DNA from: QHWT01 sp963755695 | Lineage (GTDB): Bacteria > Acidobacteriota > Vicinamibacteria > Vicinamibacterales > 2-12-FULL-66-21 | Assembly (NCBI GenBank): GCA_963755695.1 | Contig: CAVWLB010000009.1 | Location: 1 to 64,000 of the forward strand | Direction of reading: 5' to 3' | DNA: 64,000 nt | Part shown: positions 36,623-46,674 of the stretch, in pieces | How positions within the stretch are numbered: the first letter of the stretch is position 1 | How the letters are laid out: each line of letters begins with the position of its first letter | Made by a program: the position numbers and the translations under genes | Notes under the pieces: generated by a model | Database searches by the model: none | What the model was told of the DNA's origin: nothing | What the model saw: only the letters and a program-made list of their open reading frames with translations

Positions 36623-38596
36623 ATGCCGTTTAGAACAGTTGCCCTCAGCCTGACCATGCTCGTCGCCACCGTCGCGGCGACCACCGTCCGCCGTCCTGCC
36701 GCGGCCCCCGTCAGTCTCGTGCTCGGGGTCGACCGCCCCGGCGCCAGCATCGCAAAGACGATGGTGGGGTTGTTCTTCGAGGACATCAACTTTGCGGCTG
36801 ACGGAGGGCTGTATCCAGAGCGGGTAAAGAACCGGTCCTTCGAGTTTCCCGACCCGCTCATGGGCTGGAAGCGCGCGACGCCTGCCGCGGGCACGTTCAC
36901 GGTGCGGACGGACGCGCCCGTGAGCCCGAAGAACTCGCATTACCTGCGGCTCGAGGGCACTGACCCAGCGCAGCCGTTCGGGGTCATGAACGACGGCTTC
37001 CGCGGCGTCGGCGTCGAGGCCGGAAAGTCCTACGTGTTCTCGGTCGTGGCGCGCCGCGTCGGCAATGGTCCCGCGGCGCTGCGCGTTGAAGTCGGCGGCG
37101 CCCTGGGAGCGGTGTATGGAACCGCGCGCGTCGATGGGATTGGCCCGACGTGGGAGCGGCACTCGGTGACGTTCGTGCCGAAAGAGACGCAGCAGTCGGG
37201 GCGTCTTGCCGTGTTCCTCGATGGCCCCGGCGCCATGGATGTGGACCTCGTGTCGCTCTTCCCGGCGGAGACGTACAAGAATCGGCCAGGCGGACTGCGC
37301 AAGGACCTCGGAGAAATGCTCGAGGCCCTTCATCCCGGGTTCCTTCGTTTCCCGGGCGGATGCATCGTCGAGGGGCGTTACCTCGAATACCGCTATCAGT
37401 GGAAGAAGACGATTGGCGACCCCTCTGATCGCACCCTGCTCATCAACCGCTGGAACGACGAGTTCCCGCACAAGCCGGCGCCCGATTATTACCAGTCGTT
37501 CGGCCTGGGCTTCTTCGAGTACTTCCAGCTGGCGGAGGACATCGGTGCCGAACCGCTGCCGATCCTGAACTGCGGGATGGCCTGCCAGTTCAATTCGGGC
37601 GAGCTCGCGCCGCTGGAAAGGCTCGACCAGTACCTCCAGGACGCAGTCGATCTGATCGAGTTCGCCAACGGCCCGGTCACGTCCACCTGGGGCAAGCGGC
37701 GCGCCGACCTCGGGCATCCTGCGCCGTTCGGCATGAAGCTGCTCGGCGTCGGCAACGAGCAGTGGGGACCGGATTATCTGCCGCGCTTCGCGGCGTTCCA
37801 GAAGACGCTGAAAGCGAAGTATCCGGAAGTGCAGCTGGTGGCAAGCGCCGATCCGTTCACGGACCGCCCGGCAGCCAAGGAGCAATCGGCGGCGCTCCGC
37901 AAGATGGACGCCGACCTCATCGACGAGCATTTTTATCGCACGCCGGACTGGTTCTTCGCGCACGCCTCGCAGTACGACGGCTATCCGCGGAGCGGCTCGA
38001 AGATTTTCGTCGGCGAGTATGCGGCGCACACGACGCCGGTCGGCAGCGGCGAAAGCCGCAACGTGTGGCAGGCCGCGCTGGCGGAAGCGGCGTTCCTGAC
38101 CGGCCTCGAGCGGAACGCGGACGTCGTCCGCATGTCAGCGTATGCGCCGCTTTTCGCGCACACCGACGCGTGGCAGTGGAGGCCGAACCTGATCTGGTTC
38201 GACAACCTCCGATCGTTCGCGACCCCGAACTACTACGTGCAGCAGCTGTTCGCGACGAACCTCGGCGAGACGGTCCTGCCGATTACACGCGATGGGAAGC
38301 CGGTGGAGGGACAGGACGGGCTATTCGCAAGCGCCGCGCTCATCGGAGGCGGTCGTGGGTTCCTGCTGAAGCTGGTGAACTCGACGTCCTCGCCGATGCC
38401 GGTGCGCATCGAAGTTCCCGGAGCGGGACAGGCTACCGGCGAGGCGGTGTTCATCGCTGCGGACCCGATGGCCGAGAATAGTCTCGCGGCTCCTGACCGC
38501 GTGAAGCCGGCGCGGGAGCCGGTCCAGTTGAAGGAAGGTGTTATCGAGCGGACCTTGCCGGCGTACTCGGTGACCGTTCTGCGTCCGGCGCGATGA
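36623..38596 (+). CDS. Secreted alpha-L-arabinofuranosidase, GH51 family
   Basis: A 657-residue protein with a signal peptide (ALSLTMLVATVAATTVRRPA). The N-terminal region opens the family motif MVGLFFEDINFAADGGLYPE, followed by a carbohydrate-binding module-like insert (about residues 80-215). The TIM barrel then has FLRFPGGCIVEGRYLEYRYQ, the acid/base glutamate in GVGNEQWGPDY (near residue 378) and the nucleophile in FVGEYAAH (near 463). A C-terminal beta-sandwich ends PAYSVTVLRPAR. It would release arabinose from arabinoxylan, arabinan or arabinogalactan side chains outside the cytoplasm. This fits a soil plant-polymer degrader, and the nearby TonB receptor could serve uptake. Confidence 0.93.
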   Translation: MPFRTVALSLTMLVATVAATTVRRPAAAPVSLVLGVDRPGASIAKTMVGLFFEDINFAADGGLYPERVKNRSFEFPDPLMGWKRATPAAGTFTVRTDAPVSPKNSHYLRLEGTDPAQPFGVMNDGFRGVGVEAGKSYVFSVVARRVGNGPAALRVEVGGALGAVYGTARVDGIGPTWERHSVTFVPKETQQSGRLAVFLDGPGAMDVDLVSLFPAETYKNRPGGLRKDLGEMLEALHPGFLRFPGGCIVEGRYLEYRYQWKKTIGDPSDRTLLINRWNDEFPHKPAPDYYQSFGLGFFEYFQLAEDIGAEPLPILNCGMACQFNSGELAPLERLDQYLQDAVDLIEFANGPVTSTWGKRRADLGHPAPFGMKLLGVGNEQWGPDYLPRFAAFQKTLKAKYPEVQLVASADPFTDRPAAKEQSAALRKMDADLIDEHFYRTPDWFFAHASQYDGYPRSGSKIFVGEYAAHTTPVGSGESRNVWQAALAEAAFLTGLERNADVVRMSAYAPLFAHTDAWQWRPNLIWFDNLRSFATPNYYVQQLFATNLGETVLPITRDGKPVEGQDGLFASAALIGGGRGFLLKLVNSTSSPMPVRIEVPGAGQATGEAVFIAADPMAENSLAAPDRVKPAREPVQLKEGVIERTLPAYSVTVLRPAR

Positions 38597-38817
38597 AGGG
38601 CGGCGCCCGAGCTTCCTCGTCGGAGCTTGGAACCGGCGCGACCAATCTCGAGTGAGAAGCCAGATCTCATTGCACTGTCCTGTCGTCCGCTTCGCTCGAA
38701 GCGGGCGGCGAGAATCGCTTGGCGAGGGCTGCAACGGTCGTGACCAGCACCGCGGATCAGCGACGCGACGTCAATCTTCTGGCTCAACACAGCACACGCT
38801 TTGCATGCTCGAGCCAC

Positions 38818-39030
38818 ATGGCGAAATATGGAAAAGCGGCTGGCAGACGGGTGAAGTCAGCCATGCACCGCAAGAAGAAAGGTACGCTCAAGAGTGGGTC
38901 GGGCCGGAAAGTGAAGAGCCGCAAGCAGGCGATCGCGATCGGCCTCAGCGAAGCGCGGAAGAAGGGCGCCAAGGTTCCGAGGAAAAAGAGCAGCAGGAAA
39001 CGCAAGGGCGGTCGAAAGAAGAGCTCGTAG
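38818..39030 (+). CDS. Small basic DUF6496-like protein
   Basis: A 70-residue peptide from ATG 38818 (MAKYGKAAGRRVKSAMHRKK). Nearly a third of the residues are Lys or Arg, in a motif order (SAMHRKKKGTLKSGSGRKVK then SRKQAIAIGLSEARKKGAKV) matching the family called DUF6496. The composition suggests nucleic-acid binding, like a histone-like peptide. The longer open frame from 38719 has a non-family N-terminus and is not used. It is a single gene between GH51 and a convergent oxidoreductase. Confidence 0.8.
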   Translation: MAKYGKAAGRRVKSAMHRKKKGTLKSGSGRKVKSRKQAIAIGLSEARKKGAKVPRKKSSRKRKGGRKKSS

Positions 39031-39138
39031 TTCGAAGTTCGTCCGTCCATCAAGAGGGCCACCCGCTCGGGCAGTCCGCCAGCGATCCCGTCGTGTGTAT
39101 CCGTTACGATGGAGCATGACGTTCAGTGTGACACCCTT

Positions 39139-40386
39139 TCAAGATCGATCTGCTCGATTGAATTCAAACAGTTCATGATCTGAGGACTTCACTCCTTGCC
39201 ACTGCTTGAGAAGGAGGCGGGCCGCCAACGAGCCGAACGTCATCCCATTGCCGCCGTACCCAAGCGCGAACCAGTGACCAGGATAGCGTTGATGCGGACC
39301 GATGTAAGGAAGGCTGTCTGGCGTCGTGGCGAAAAGGCCTTCCCAGGCGATAGGAGTTTCCAGCGTCGCGAACGCAGGCAACAGCGCTTCGAAATACTCG
39401 CGCAACTCACGTATCGCCATCCTGAATTGGATATCGCGTCTTTGACCCACGCGTAGGCGCCGATCCGCGCCGCCCAGCAGGAGCCGATGATCGTGTGTCC
39501 ATCGCGCGTAGTGGTATGGACGCTCGGTATCCCAGACCATGACGTCCGAGAGACCGAGCTCCACCCGCTCTGAAGCGTTCATCGGCTCCGTACCCACCAC
39601 GTAGGTTCGATACATTCGAAATCGCCCAGCCAGCGGCCGGAAATGCGAGGTGGCATATCCCGTGGCGATCACGACGCGCCTCGCGTCGATGTTGCCATCG
39701 CGCGTCTTGATCCGCACGCGGTCGCGGCTCGAATCGATACGCGTGACCGGCGTTCGCTCGAAGACTTGCGCGCCTGACGCGGACGCTGCCCGCAGAACGC
39801 CAATGCAGGCTCGATACGGATTGAACTGGGCGCTCCCACGCGTTTGAATGGCGCCTCGGCCCGGAATTCCGGTCATCCGCCTGAGCTCGCCAGGGGTCAG
39901 CCACCGTCCTTCGAACCCGGCCTGTGCGCGACGCACGAACTCGCGATGAAGTCGCTCCACAGTCTCGGGTCTTGTCGCGTAGTAGACCGAATCGCGCTTC
40001 TTCAGATCACACCCGATGCGAAGCCGGTTCAGCAGCCCAATCAAGTCGTGAACCGCCTGATGACTCAACTGCCACAGTCGTCGACTTTTCCGACGGCCGT
40101 AGCGCTGTTCGAGCTCTACAAGACCCAGATCGGGTTCCTGCAAGAGGAGCGCGGAACTGGCGGCGGTGCTGCCCCTACCGACCAGCGCCCCTTCCAACAC
40201 CGCAACGGGAACCCCTGCAGCGGCGAACGCCTGCGCCAGCAACGCGCCGGTCATGCCTCCACCGACAATGGCGACCTCGGTTTGGCGATTTCCAGCGAGG
40301 GAGGGATACCTCTGCTCGAGTCGCGCCGCATGGGCAAGCCAAACCGGTCGCCCGACCCGAATCCCCCGTCGTACTCCGCTTGTCAT
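39139..40386 (-). CDS. FAD-dependent oxidoreductase (DadA/GlpD-like fold)
   Basis: Start taken at ATG 40386 (MTSGVRRGIRVGRPVWLAHA); in-frame ATGs at 40410 and 40425 are alternatives. The dinucleotide motif VAIVGGGMTGALLAQAFAAAG is near residue 35, with the second-strand acidic end VAVLEGALVG. Later family segments are RRVVIATGYATSHF and YIGPHQRYPGHWFALGYGGN, then GMTFGSLAARLLLKQW. This is a D-amino-acid or glycine oxidase-type fold with unknown substrate. It faces away from a paralogous FAD-Rieske gene whose GTG is only 27 bases away, leaving almost no room for promoters. Confidence 0.87.
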   Translation of the reverse strand: MTSGVRRGIRVGRPVWLAHAARLEQRYPSLAGNRQTEVAIVGGGMTGALLAQAFAAAGVPVAVLEGALVGRGSTAASSALLLQEPDLGLVELEQRYGRRKSRRLWQLSHQAVHDLIGLLNRLRIGCDLKKRDSVYYATRPETVERLHREFVRRAQAGFEGRWLTPGELRRMTGIPGRGAIQTRGSAQFNPYRACIGVLRAASASGAQVFERTPVTRIDSSRDRVRIKTRDGNIDARRVVIATGYATSHFRPLAGRFRMYRTYVVGTEPMNASERVELGLSDVMVWDTERPYHYARWTHDHRLLLGGADRRLRVGQRRDIQFRMAIRELREYFEALLPAFATLETPIAWEGLFATTPDSLPYIGPHQRYPGHWFALGYGGNGMTFGSLAARLLLKQWQGVKSSDHELFEFNRADRS

Positions 40387-40413
40387 GGCCAGCCACTTGC
40401 TTCCCCACATCAC

Positions 40414-41951
40414 GTGGCGAAACATACCTCGACCTATGCCGAAACCTTGCCGTACTGGAGCGACTCAGCTTCGATTCCGACGTTCAAGAAGAACGAACAG
40501 GCCGTCGACGTCGATGTCGTCGTGGTCGGGGCGGGAATCACCGGCCTGACGACCGCGTATCAACTCGTCAGGAGTGGCCGTTCAGTGGCTGTGCTCGAGC
40601 GCTCTCGCTGCGCCGAGATCGATACGGGTCATACCAGCGCCCATCTGACGATGGTCACCGACGCGCGGCTGAGCGAACTGGCGCAACGGTTCGGAAAGAC
40701 CCATGCACAGGCGGTCTGGGATGCCGGACTCGCCGCCATCGCCGGGATCGAGACCATCGTTCGCGATGAACAGATCGACTGTGCGTTCGAGCGGGTGGAT
40801 GGCTATCTTCACACCCCGGACGGCCAGCGCCAGGACCAGATCGACGAGCTGCGCACGGAGGCTGGGTTGGCGCAGGAACTGGGGTTTGACGCGACTTTCG
40901 TCGACGAGGTTCCGTTCATCGGCGGCCCCGGCATCCGGTTCGACAATCAGGCACGCTTTCATCCCCGCAAGTACCTCTCCGGCCTCGCCAAGCGATACGC
41001 GCGAACGGCGGAGAGATCTACGAGCACAGCTCCGCGGACGAATTTGCCGCGGAGCCGCCGCGAGTCAAGGCCAACGAGCATTGGCTGTCCGGCAAAGACA
41101 TCGTGATTGCGACGCACAATCCGCTCGTCGGCATCGCCAGCCTGGCGAGCGCGACGCTCTTTCAGACCAAGCTCGCGCTCTACACGAGCTATGTGGTCGC
41201 CGGTCGGGCCCCTGTTGGAAGCGTGCCGGACGCGCTCTTCTGGGACACCGCCGATCCGTACCACTACTTGAGAATTGAACGCCATCGCGACCACGACCTG
41301 GTGATCTTTGGCGGTGAGGATCACAAGACCGGCCAGGCGGCGGATACGAGAGCCTGCTACGAGCGGCTCGAGCAGAAACTTTCGTCGAGGCTGCCCGACA
41401 TCTCGTTCACGCACCGATGGTCGGGACAGGTGATCGAGACACCCGACGGGCTCCCTTATATCGGGCAGGTCACCGACCACCAGTATGCAGCGACCGGCTT
41501 TTCCGGCAACGGCCTGACGTTCGGCACACTGTCGGCCATCATGATGTCGGACGCCATCTGCGGACGCGCGAACCCGTGGTCGGATTTGTTCGATCCGAAA
41601 CGCCTCGCGATCGGTCGCGGCTGGTGGGACTACGCGAAGGAGAACGCCGACTATCCGTACTACATGGTCCGCGATCGATTCGCCGGCGCCGAAGGTCGCT
41701 CTCTGCGATCGGTGAAGCGCGGTGAAGGACGGATCATCGAACATCAAGGCAAGACTGTCGCCGCTTACCGAAACCCCAGCGGTACGCTGACGCTGCGTTC
41801 GGCGACCTGCACCCACATGGGTTGTCGCGTGGCCTGGAATGATGCGGAGCACACCTGGGATTGTCCGTGCCACGGCTCGCGCTTCACACCGGAAGGCAAC
41901 GTCATATCCGGGCCTGCCGAAGCGCCGCTTGCGGCAGTGCCGCAATCCTAG
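40414..41951 (+). CDS. FAD-dependent oxidoreductase with C-terminal Rieske [2Fe-2S] domain, one frameshift
   Basis: Start at GTG 40414 (then AKHTSTYAETLPYW). The FAD motif VDVVVVGAGITGLTTAYQLV is near residue 30. The frame breaks once near 41020, then continues through DIVIATHNPLVGIASLASAT and YIGQVTDHQYAATGFSGNGL. The Rieske domain has CTHMGCRV and CPCHGSRF, giving both Cys-His pairs of the cluster. About 512 residues in all, matching family members with this fusion. Electrons would pass from the flavin substrate to the Rieske cluster and then to an unknown acceptor. A perfect hairpin follows at 41971. Confidence 0.87.
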
Positions 41952-41970
41952 CGTCGACGAGAGAAACTCA

Positions 41971-41999
41971 GGGCTCGCCGCATGTGCTGCGGCGAGCCC
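41971..41999. terminator. Perfect 12-bp hairpin between convergent genes
   Basis: gggctcgccgca pairs exactly with tgcggcgagccc around a five-base loop. It lies between the FAD-Rieske stop (41951) and the YciE-type gene stop (42020, minus), a bidirectional terminator position. No T-run is present on either side. Confidence 0.65.
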
Positions 42000-42019
42000 C
42001 ACAACTCGGCATCTATTTC

Positions 42020-42562
42020 CTATTTCCGCGTTCTTGGACCGCCGGCAATCGCCGGCTCTTCATGGGCGGCACTCGCCGCCTGCTGATTGATTCCACCCTC
42101 AGCCAGGGCGGACAGTTTCTTGTCGGCTGCCTTCTCTTCGTTGAGATTCTGTCGCAGCAGTGTCGCGGCCTGTTTGTGACCCATCGCCTCGGCCCAGGCG
42201 ATGACTGTCCCGTACGCGCCGATTTCGTAGTGCTCGGCCCGCTGCCCGGCAGCGATCAGACAGGCATCCATCGTGAGCTCATCGAAGTCCTCGTCCATGA
42301 TCGACTTGCCTTCCTCGATGATCCCGGCGATGCCGTCGCAATGTTTGCCGCGCGCCTTTTCATCCAGAGTCTCGAACACCTGCTCCAGGCGCTCGACATG
42401 ACCTCGCGTCTCTTCCAAGTGCGACTCGAATGCCTCGCGCAACTTGGGTGAGGTCGCCGTCTTCGCCAGTTTGGGCAAGGCCTTGGTCAATTGTTTTTCC
42501 GCGTCGTACAGATCGCGGAGTTCATCTACAAAAGCATCGTGGAGCGTTCCGGTCTCAGCCAT
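42020..42562 (-). CDS. Ferritin-like DUF892 (YciE/YciF) protein
   Basis: A 180-residue protein from ATG 42562, with aaggagaa upstream on its strand. Opening segment HDAFVDELRDLYDAEKQLTK, then FESHLEETRGHVERLEQVFE and AEHYEIGAYGTVIAWAEAMG, has the Glu/His residues that form the di-iron four-helix bundle of the family. YciE/YciF-like proteins are expressed under stress in other bacteria; the reaction is not settled. The tail from GGINQQAASAAHEEPAIAGG is low-complexity. It is divergent from the cytochrome-oxidase operon, with a gap of about 220 bases holding both promoters. Confidence 0.92.
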   Translation of the reverse strand: MAETGTLHDAFVDELRDLYDAEKQLTKALPKLAKTATSPKLREAFESHLEETRGHVERLEQVFETLDEKARGKHCDGIAGIIEEGKSIMDEDFDELTMDACLIAAGQRAEHYEIGAYGTVIAWAEAMGHKQAATLLRQNLNEEKAADKKLSALAEGGINQQAASAAHEEPAIAGGPRTRK

Positions 42563-42785
42563 GCGTGATTCTCCTTTTACCTCCACGTTTGCAAGATGGT
42601 CGCCGACTGGTGAGCGATCAGCCAGAGAGATCTCCCCATTCGGAGGCCATCGTCAGCTTCGAGTTGTGTCGACGTACAAACAAGTATGGATTGGATCGAT
42701 TCGAGCAGGTGGGGCCGAACGGCTGGTCTTGCGATTAACGGCTGGCCTGAACGCTCCTGGCGACTGGCTTGCTTTTCGAGGTCGT

Positions 42786-43751
42786 GTGAGATCAGGTCTC
42801 GCTGTCACCCAGTCGGTTCTCTCCCCTGCCGGGATCCAAGCCTCATCAATTCATCATCTGTGGTCGCTGATCCTGTGGGTCAGCGTGGCGGTATTCACTG
42901 TCGTGCTCGCCGGTGTGTGCGTCGCAGTGGTCCGTGGGACGCGCAATGGTTCGCCAGAAGATCGACAACCGCCGTCGGAGACGGTGCTGTCTCGCAGCGT
43001 TGGCGGGGCAGTGGCGTTGACTGTCCTCATCTTGATCGGATTGTTGTCCGCAAGTATCTGGACCCAACGCAAGGTTGAATCGCTCCACGCCTCGAGTGCC
43101 GTCAGCATCGAGATCACCGGGCATCAGTGGTGGTGGGAGATTCAGTACAAAGACGCCGTTCCGAATCGACAGGTGGTGACGGCAAATGAACTTCACATCC
43201 CCGTCAACCGGCCGGTGGTGCTGAAGGTCACATCCCGGGACGTTATCCACAGTTTCTGGGTTCCGAATCTTCAAGGAAAGCGTGATCTGATTCCGGGTTA
43301 CACCACGGCGCTCTGGCTGCAGGCCGATCGTCCAGGTGTCTTCCGGGGCCAATGCGCGGAGTTCTGCGGAATGCAGCACGCTCACATGGCCCTCGACGTC
43401 GTCGCCGAGCCCGACAGCGATTTCCAAGGATGGCTCGCGGAAATGCGACAGCCGGCACGTGAGCCCCCAGACTCAACCGCGCGCAAGGGGCGTGACGTCT
43501 TCATGCAGGCCCGATGCGCCGGATGTCATACCATTCGCGGTTCCGATGCCGCCGGTCAGATCGCGCCCGATCTTACCCATATCGGGACGCGCAGCACGCT
43601 CGGCGCCGGTACGCTGCCCAACACTCCCGAACACCTGGAGGAATGGATTCGCGACCCGCAGCGGGTGAAGCCCGGCAATCAGATGCCGCCTCATCCTCTC
43701 GACGCCGAGGATCTCCAGGCGCTGGTCATGTACCTGGAGACCCTCCGATGA
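42786..43751 (+). CDS. coxB: Cytochrome c oxidase subunit II fused to cytochrome c (caa3 type)
   Basis: Start probably GTG 42786; the open frame extends further upstream without similarity. Two membrane helices (LWSLILWVSVAVFTVVLAGV and GAVALTVLILIGLLSASIW) precede the cupredoxin domain with ITGHQWWWEIQY and the CuA site GQCAEFCGMQHAHM. A C-terminal cytochrome c follows, with haem motif CAGCH and MPPHPLDAEDLQALVMYL, whose Met is the axial ligand. This fusion defines caa3 oxidases that accept electrons directly from soluble cytochromes. The stop codon overlaps the subunit I start by four bases. It is the first gene of a twelve-gene run to 53252. Confidence 0.93.
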   Translation: MRSGLAVTQSVLSPAGIQASSIHHLWSLILWVSVAVFTVVLAGVCVAVVRGTRNGSPEDRQPPSETVLSRSVGGAVALTVLILIGLLSASIWTQRKVESLHASSAVSIEITGHQWWWEIQYKDAVPNRQVVTANELHIPVNRPVVLKVTSRDVIHSFWVPNLQGKRDLIPGYTTALWLQADRPGVFRGQCAEFCGMQHAHMALDVVAEPDSDFQGWLAEMRQPAREPPDSTARKGRDVFMQARCAGCHTIRGSDAAGQIAPDLTHIGTRSTLGAGTLPNTPEHLEEWIRDPQRVKPGNQMPPHPLDAEDLQALVMYLETLR

Positions 43752-45678
43752 TGCCGCAGCAGGATCCTGCAATCGATGGGAACCTTCAACTCCTGGAACG
43801 GACCTGGGCAGAGCCGCGAGGTCTCTACGGCTGGTTGACCCACGTCGATCACAAGTCGATCGGTCGCCGCTATCTGGTCACCGCCTTTGGTTTTTTTCTC
43901 ATCGGCGGCCTCCTCGCAGCACTGATGCGGCTCCAGCTGTCGAGGCCTGATAACAGTTTTCTCGGCCCGGACCTGTACAACCAGATCTTCAGCACTCACG
44001 GCACCACGATGATGTTTCTCTTCGCGGTGCCGGTGATGCAGGGGCTCGGCATCTATTTCGTGCCGCTCATGGTGGGCGCGCGCAGCATCGCCTTTCCCCG
44101 GCTGGTCGCGTTCAGCTACTGGATGCTGCTGTTCGGCGGCCTCTTTCTCTTCGTCTCGTTCCTGCTCAATGCAGGGCCCGACGTCGGCTGGTTCTCCTAT
44201 CCGCCGCTCGCGGAAGCGCTCTATACCCCGAGCAAGCGCGCCGACGTGTGGGCTCAGCTGATCACGTTCACTGAAGTCGCCTCACTGGCGGTCGCGGTGT
44301 CGCTGATTACAACGGCGCTGAAGTTCCGGACGCCGGGAATGACGCTGAACCGGATGCCGATCTTCGTGTGGGCGCAGGTCATCACGTCGTTCATGGTGCT
44401 GTTCGCAATGCCCGCGGTGATGGTGGCGAGCACGTCGCTCATCCTCGATCGGCTGGTCGGGACGCACTTCTTCGACGTGGAACACGGGGGAGACGCGCTG
44501 TTGTGGCAGCACCTGTTCTGGTTCTTCGGCCATCCCGAGGTCTACATCATCTTCATTCCGGCAACCGGCCTGGTCTCGACCATCATCGCCACGTTCTCGC
44601 GACGACATCTCTTCGGGTATCTGGCGGTTGTCCTCTCGCTGGTCTCGACCGCGTTCATGGGCTTCGGCCTCTGGGTCCACCACATGTTCGCCACGGGTCT
44701 GCCCCAGCTCGGCGCGAGCTTCTTCACCGCCGCCAGCATCATCATTGCGATTCCGACCGGCACGCAGATCTTCTGCTGGATCGCCACGATGTGGTCGGGA
44801 CGAATTGCGGTGAAGACTCCGATGCTCTGGATCCTCGGCTTCTTCGCCATCTTCATTGCCGGCGGACTCACCGGCGTGATGCTCGCGGCCGTTCCGCTCA
44901 ACATCCAGGTGCACGACACCTTCTTCGTCGTCGCGCACTTCCACTACGTATTGATCGGCGGCGCCGTGTTTCCGCTGTTCGCGGCGTTCTACTACTGGTA
45001 TCCGAAAATCACCGGCCGGCTTCTGAGCGAGCGCCTGGGAGCCTGGGTCTTCGGACTGTTCTTCGTCGGTTTCAATCTCACGTTCTTTCCAATGCACATC
45101 CTCGGGCTGCACGGGATGCCCCGGCGCGTTTACACCTATCCAGCGGCCCTGGGCTGGGGCGCGCTGAATCTGCTGGCGAGCGCCGGCGCAGCCTTGATGG
45201 CGTGCGCCGTGGTGCTCTTCCTGGTCGACGCGGTTCGCGCGCTCCTGTCCGGCGCGACCGCCACCGACAATCCCTGGAACGCCGGCACGCTCGAGTGGGC
45301 CACAGCGTCGCCACCCCCGAACAGCAACTTCCTGCGGCAGCCAACCGTTGCCGGGCGCGAACCGCTCTGGGACAATCCGCCCGATCAACCGGTCATCGTC
45401 GGACTGCGCGACGACGCGCGCGACGTGCTCGTCACGCATGTCCTGGATGCCGAGCCCGACCACCGACTGCTGCTTCCCAGCGCCATCGATCTGGCCGCTT
45501 CCTCACCGCGATTGCGACCACGATCCTGTTCATCTGGTCGATCTTCACACCCTGGGGCGTCGTATACGGTGCGATCCCGCTGTTCCTGACGATGGTCGGG
45601 TGGTTCTGGCCCAAGAGTCCGCGACGAAGGTGGCACGCAACTCTGGCCCTTCACCCAGCGCACGCTGCCGCGGCCTGA
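43748..45678 (+). CDS. coxA: Cytochrome c oxidase subunit I (caa3/heme-copper), frameshift near the C-terminus
   Basis: ATG 43748 overlaps coxB. Twelve or more helices carry the haem and copper ligands: FSTHGTTMMFLFAVP (haem a His), FFGHPEVYIIFIP (CuB His cross-linked to Tyr), VHHMFATGLP (CuB His pair) and VVAHFHYVLIGGAVF (haem a3 and haem a His). The core is intact through MHILGLHGMPRR. Near 45495 the frame shifts. The restored tail continues IATTILFIWSIFTPWGVVYG and stops at 45678, so the protein has about 640 residues with an extra C-terminal helix pair, as in caa3 fusions. It pumps protons while reducing oxygen in the inner membrane. Confidence 0.94.
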
Positions 45679-45705
45679 CGAGGCCCCGGCCGCCGGAGGC
45701 GCGAT

Positions 45706-46315
45706 ATGAGCGAGCTGCGCACGCTCGATGTGAGCGCGCTGCCGCCGGGGGCGTTCGGCTCGAGAGCAGTGACCTTCTGGGGAACGCTGGGCATCGTGAT
45801 CATCGAAGAGCACGGTGTTCGCACTGGCGATCGCCGCGTACTTCTACCTGGTTACGCGCTCGCCCGCGTGGCCTCCACATGGCGTCGCGGCGCCAGATCT
45901 GCTCTGGGGCACGGTCAATACGCTGGTGCTCCTTGGCGAGCCTGATCCCCAACGAACTGGCACGGCGGGCAGGCGAGCGCGTCGATCTTCGTGGCGTGCG
46001 GATCTGGATGGTGGTGTGCCTGGCGTTTGCCGCTGGCATTCAACGTCGTTCGCGGTCTACGAGTTCGCTCACCTCAACGTGACCTGGGACCGCGACGCCT
46101 ACGGCTCGATCGTCTGGCTGCTGCTCGGTCTCCACACGACGCACATCATCACCGACTTCCTCGACAGCAGCGTGCTGACGGCGCTGATGTTCGTCGGGCC
46201 GGTTGAAGAGCACCGGTTCGTGGACGTCGAGGAGAACGCCGTCTACTGGTATTTCGTCGTGCTCGCGTGGCTGCCGATCTACGGAGTGATCTATTGGGCG
46301 CCGAGACTCGTATAG
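45706..46315 (+). CDS. coxC: Cytochrome c oxidase subunit III, several frameshifts
   Basis: ATG 45706 (MSELRTLDVSALPPGAFGSR) follows ccggagg. Pieces in order are AVTFWGTLGIVIIE, FALAIAAYFYLVTRSPAWPP, LLWGTVNTLVLL, then FAVYEFAHLNVTWDRDAYGS and IVWLLLGLHTTHIITDFLDS, the conserved subunit III loop with its histidines. The end is NAVYWYFVVLAWLPIYGVIY. Three or four single-base frame changes between 45810 and 46060 break it. The position between coxA and the CtaG gene, and the intact last third, argue for sequencing error rather than loss of function. Confidence 0.85.
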
Positions 46316-46674
46316 ACGCCGCCGATATCCGATGGCTGTCGCCGCTGGCTCTCTGGACGGGCATTCTCGCCGGACCGGTTGCGTGGGCCCTCGATCTGTC
46401 CGTGAGCTATGCCCTCGTGAAATGGGTCTGCGTCTCGCAGCGGGGTGCCGTGCTGCACGCCATCACTCTGACTGCGTTGGCGATCGTGTGCGGCGGAGCG
46501 GTGGTGTCCTGGATCGCTCTCCAGCGCACCGCCGACGACGTGCCGACCGATGGCGGCCGCCCGCGGCAGCGCGCGCGCTTCATGGCGATTCTTGGCCTGT
46601 CGGCGTGCGCGCTGTTCGCGCTGCAGATCATCGCGGGCGCGATCCCGCATTGGATGCTCGATGCTTGTCAGTAG
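46294..46674 (+). CDS. Small three-helix membrane protein of the oxidase cluster
   Basis: Likely start is TTG 46294, overlapping coxC; the longer open frame begins at 46267. The product of about 126 residues has three predicted membrane helices (LALWTGILAGPVAWALDLSV, AITLTALAIVCGGAVVSWIA, FMAILGLSACALFALQIIAG) and a histidine near the end (IPHWMLDACQ). I do not recognise a named family. Its position between subunit III and CtaG, with overlaps on both sides, implies a role in assembly or stability of the oxidase. Confidence 0.75.
   Translation: MGAETRIDAADIRWLSPLALWTGILAGPVAWALDLSVSYALVKWVCVSQRGAVLHAITLTALAIVCGGAVVSWIALQRTADDVPTDGGRPRQRARFMAILGLSACALFALQIIAGAIPHWMLDACQ

Noticed and set aside
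38719..38817. N-terminal extension of the small basic protein
   Set aside because: Upstream residues do not resemble the family, and ATG 38818 starts the known motif directly.
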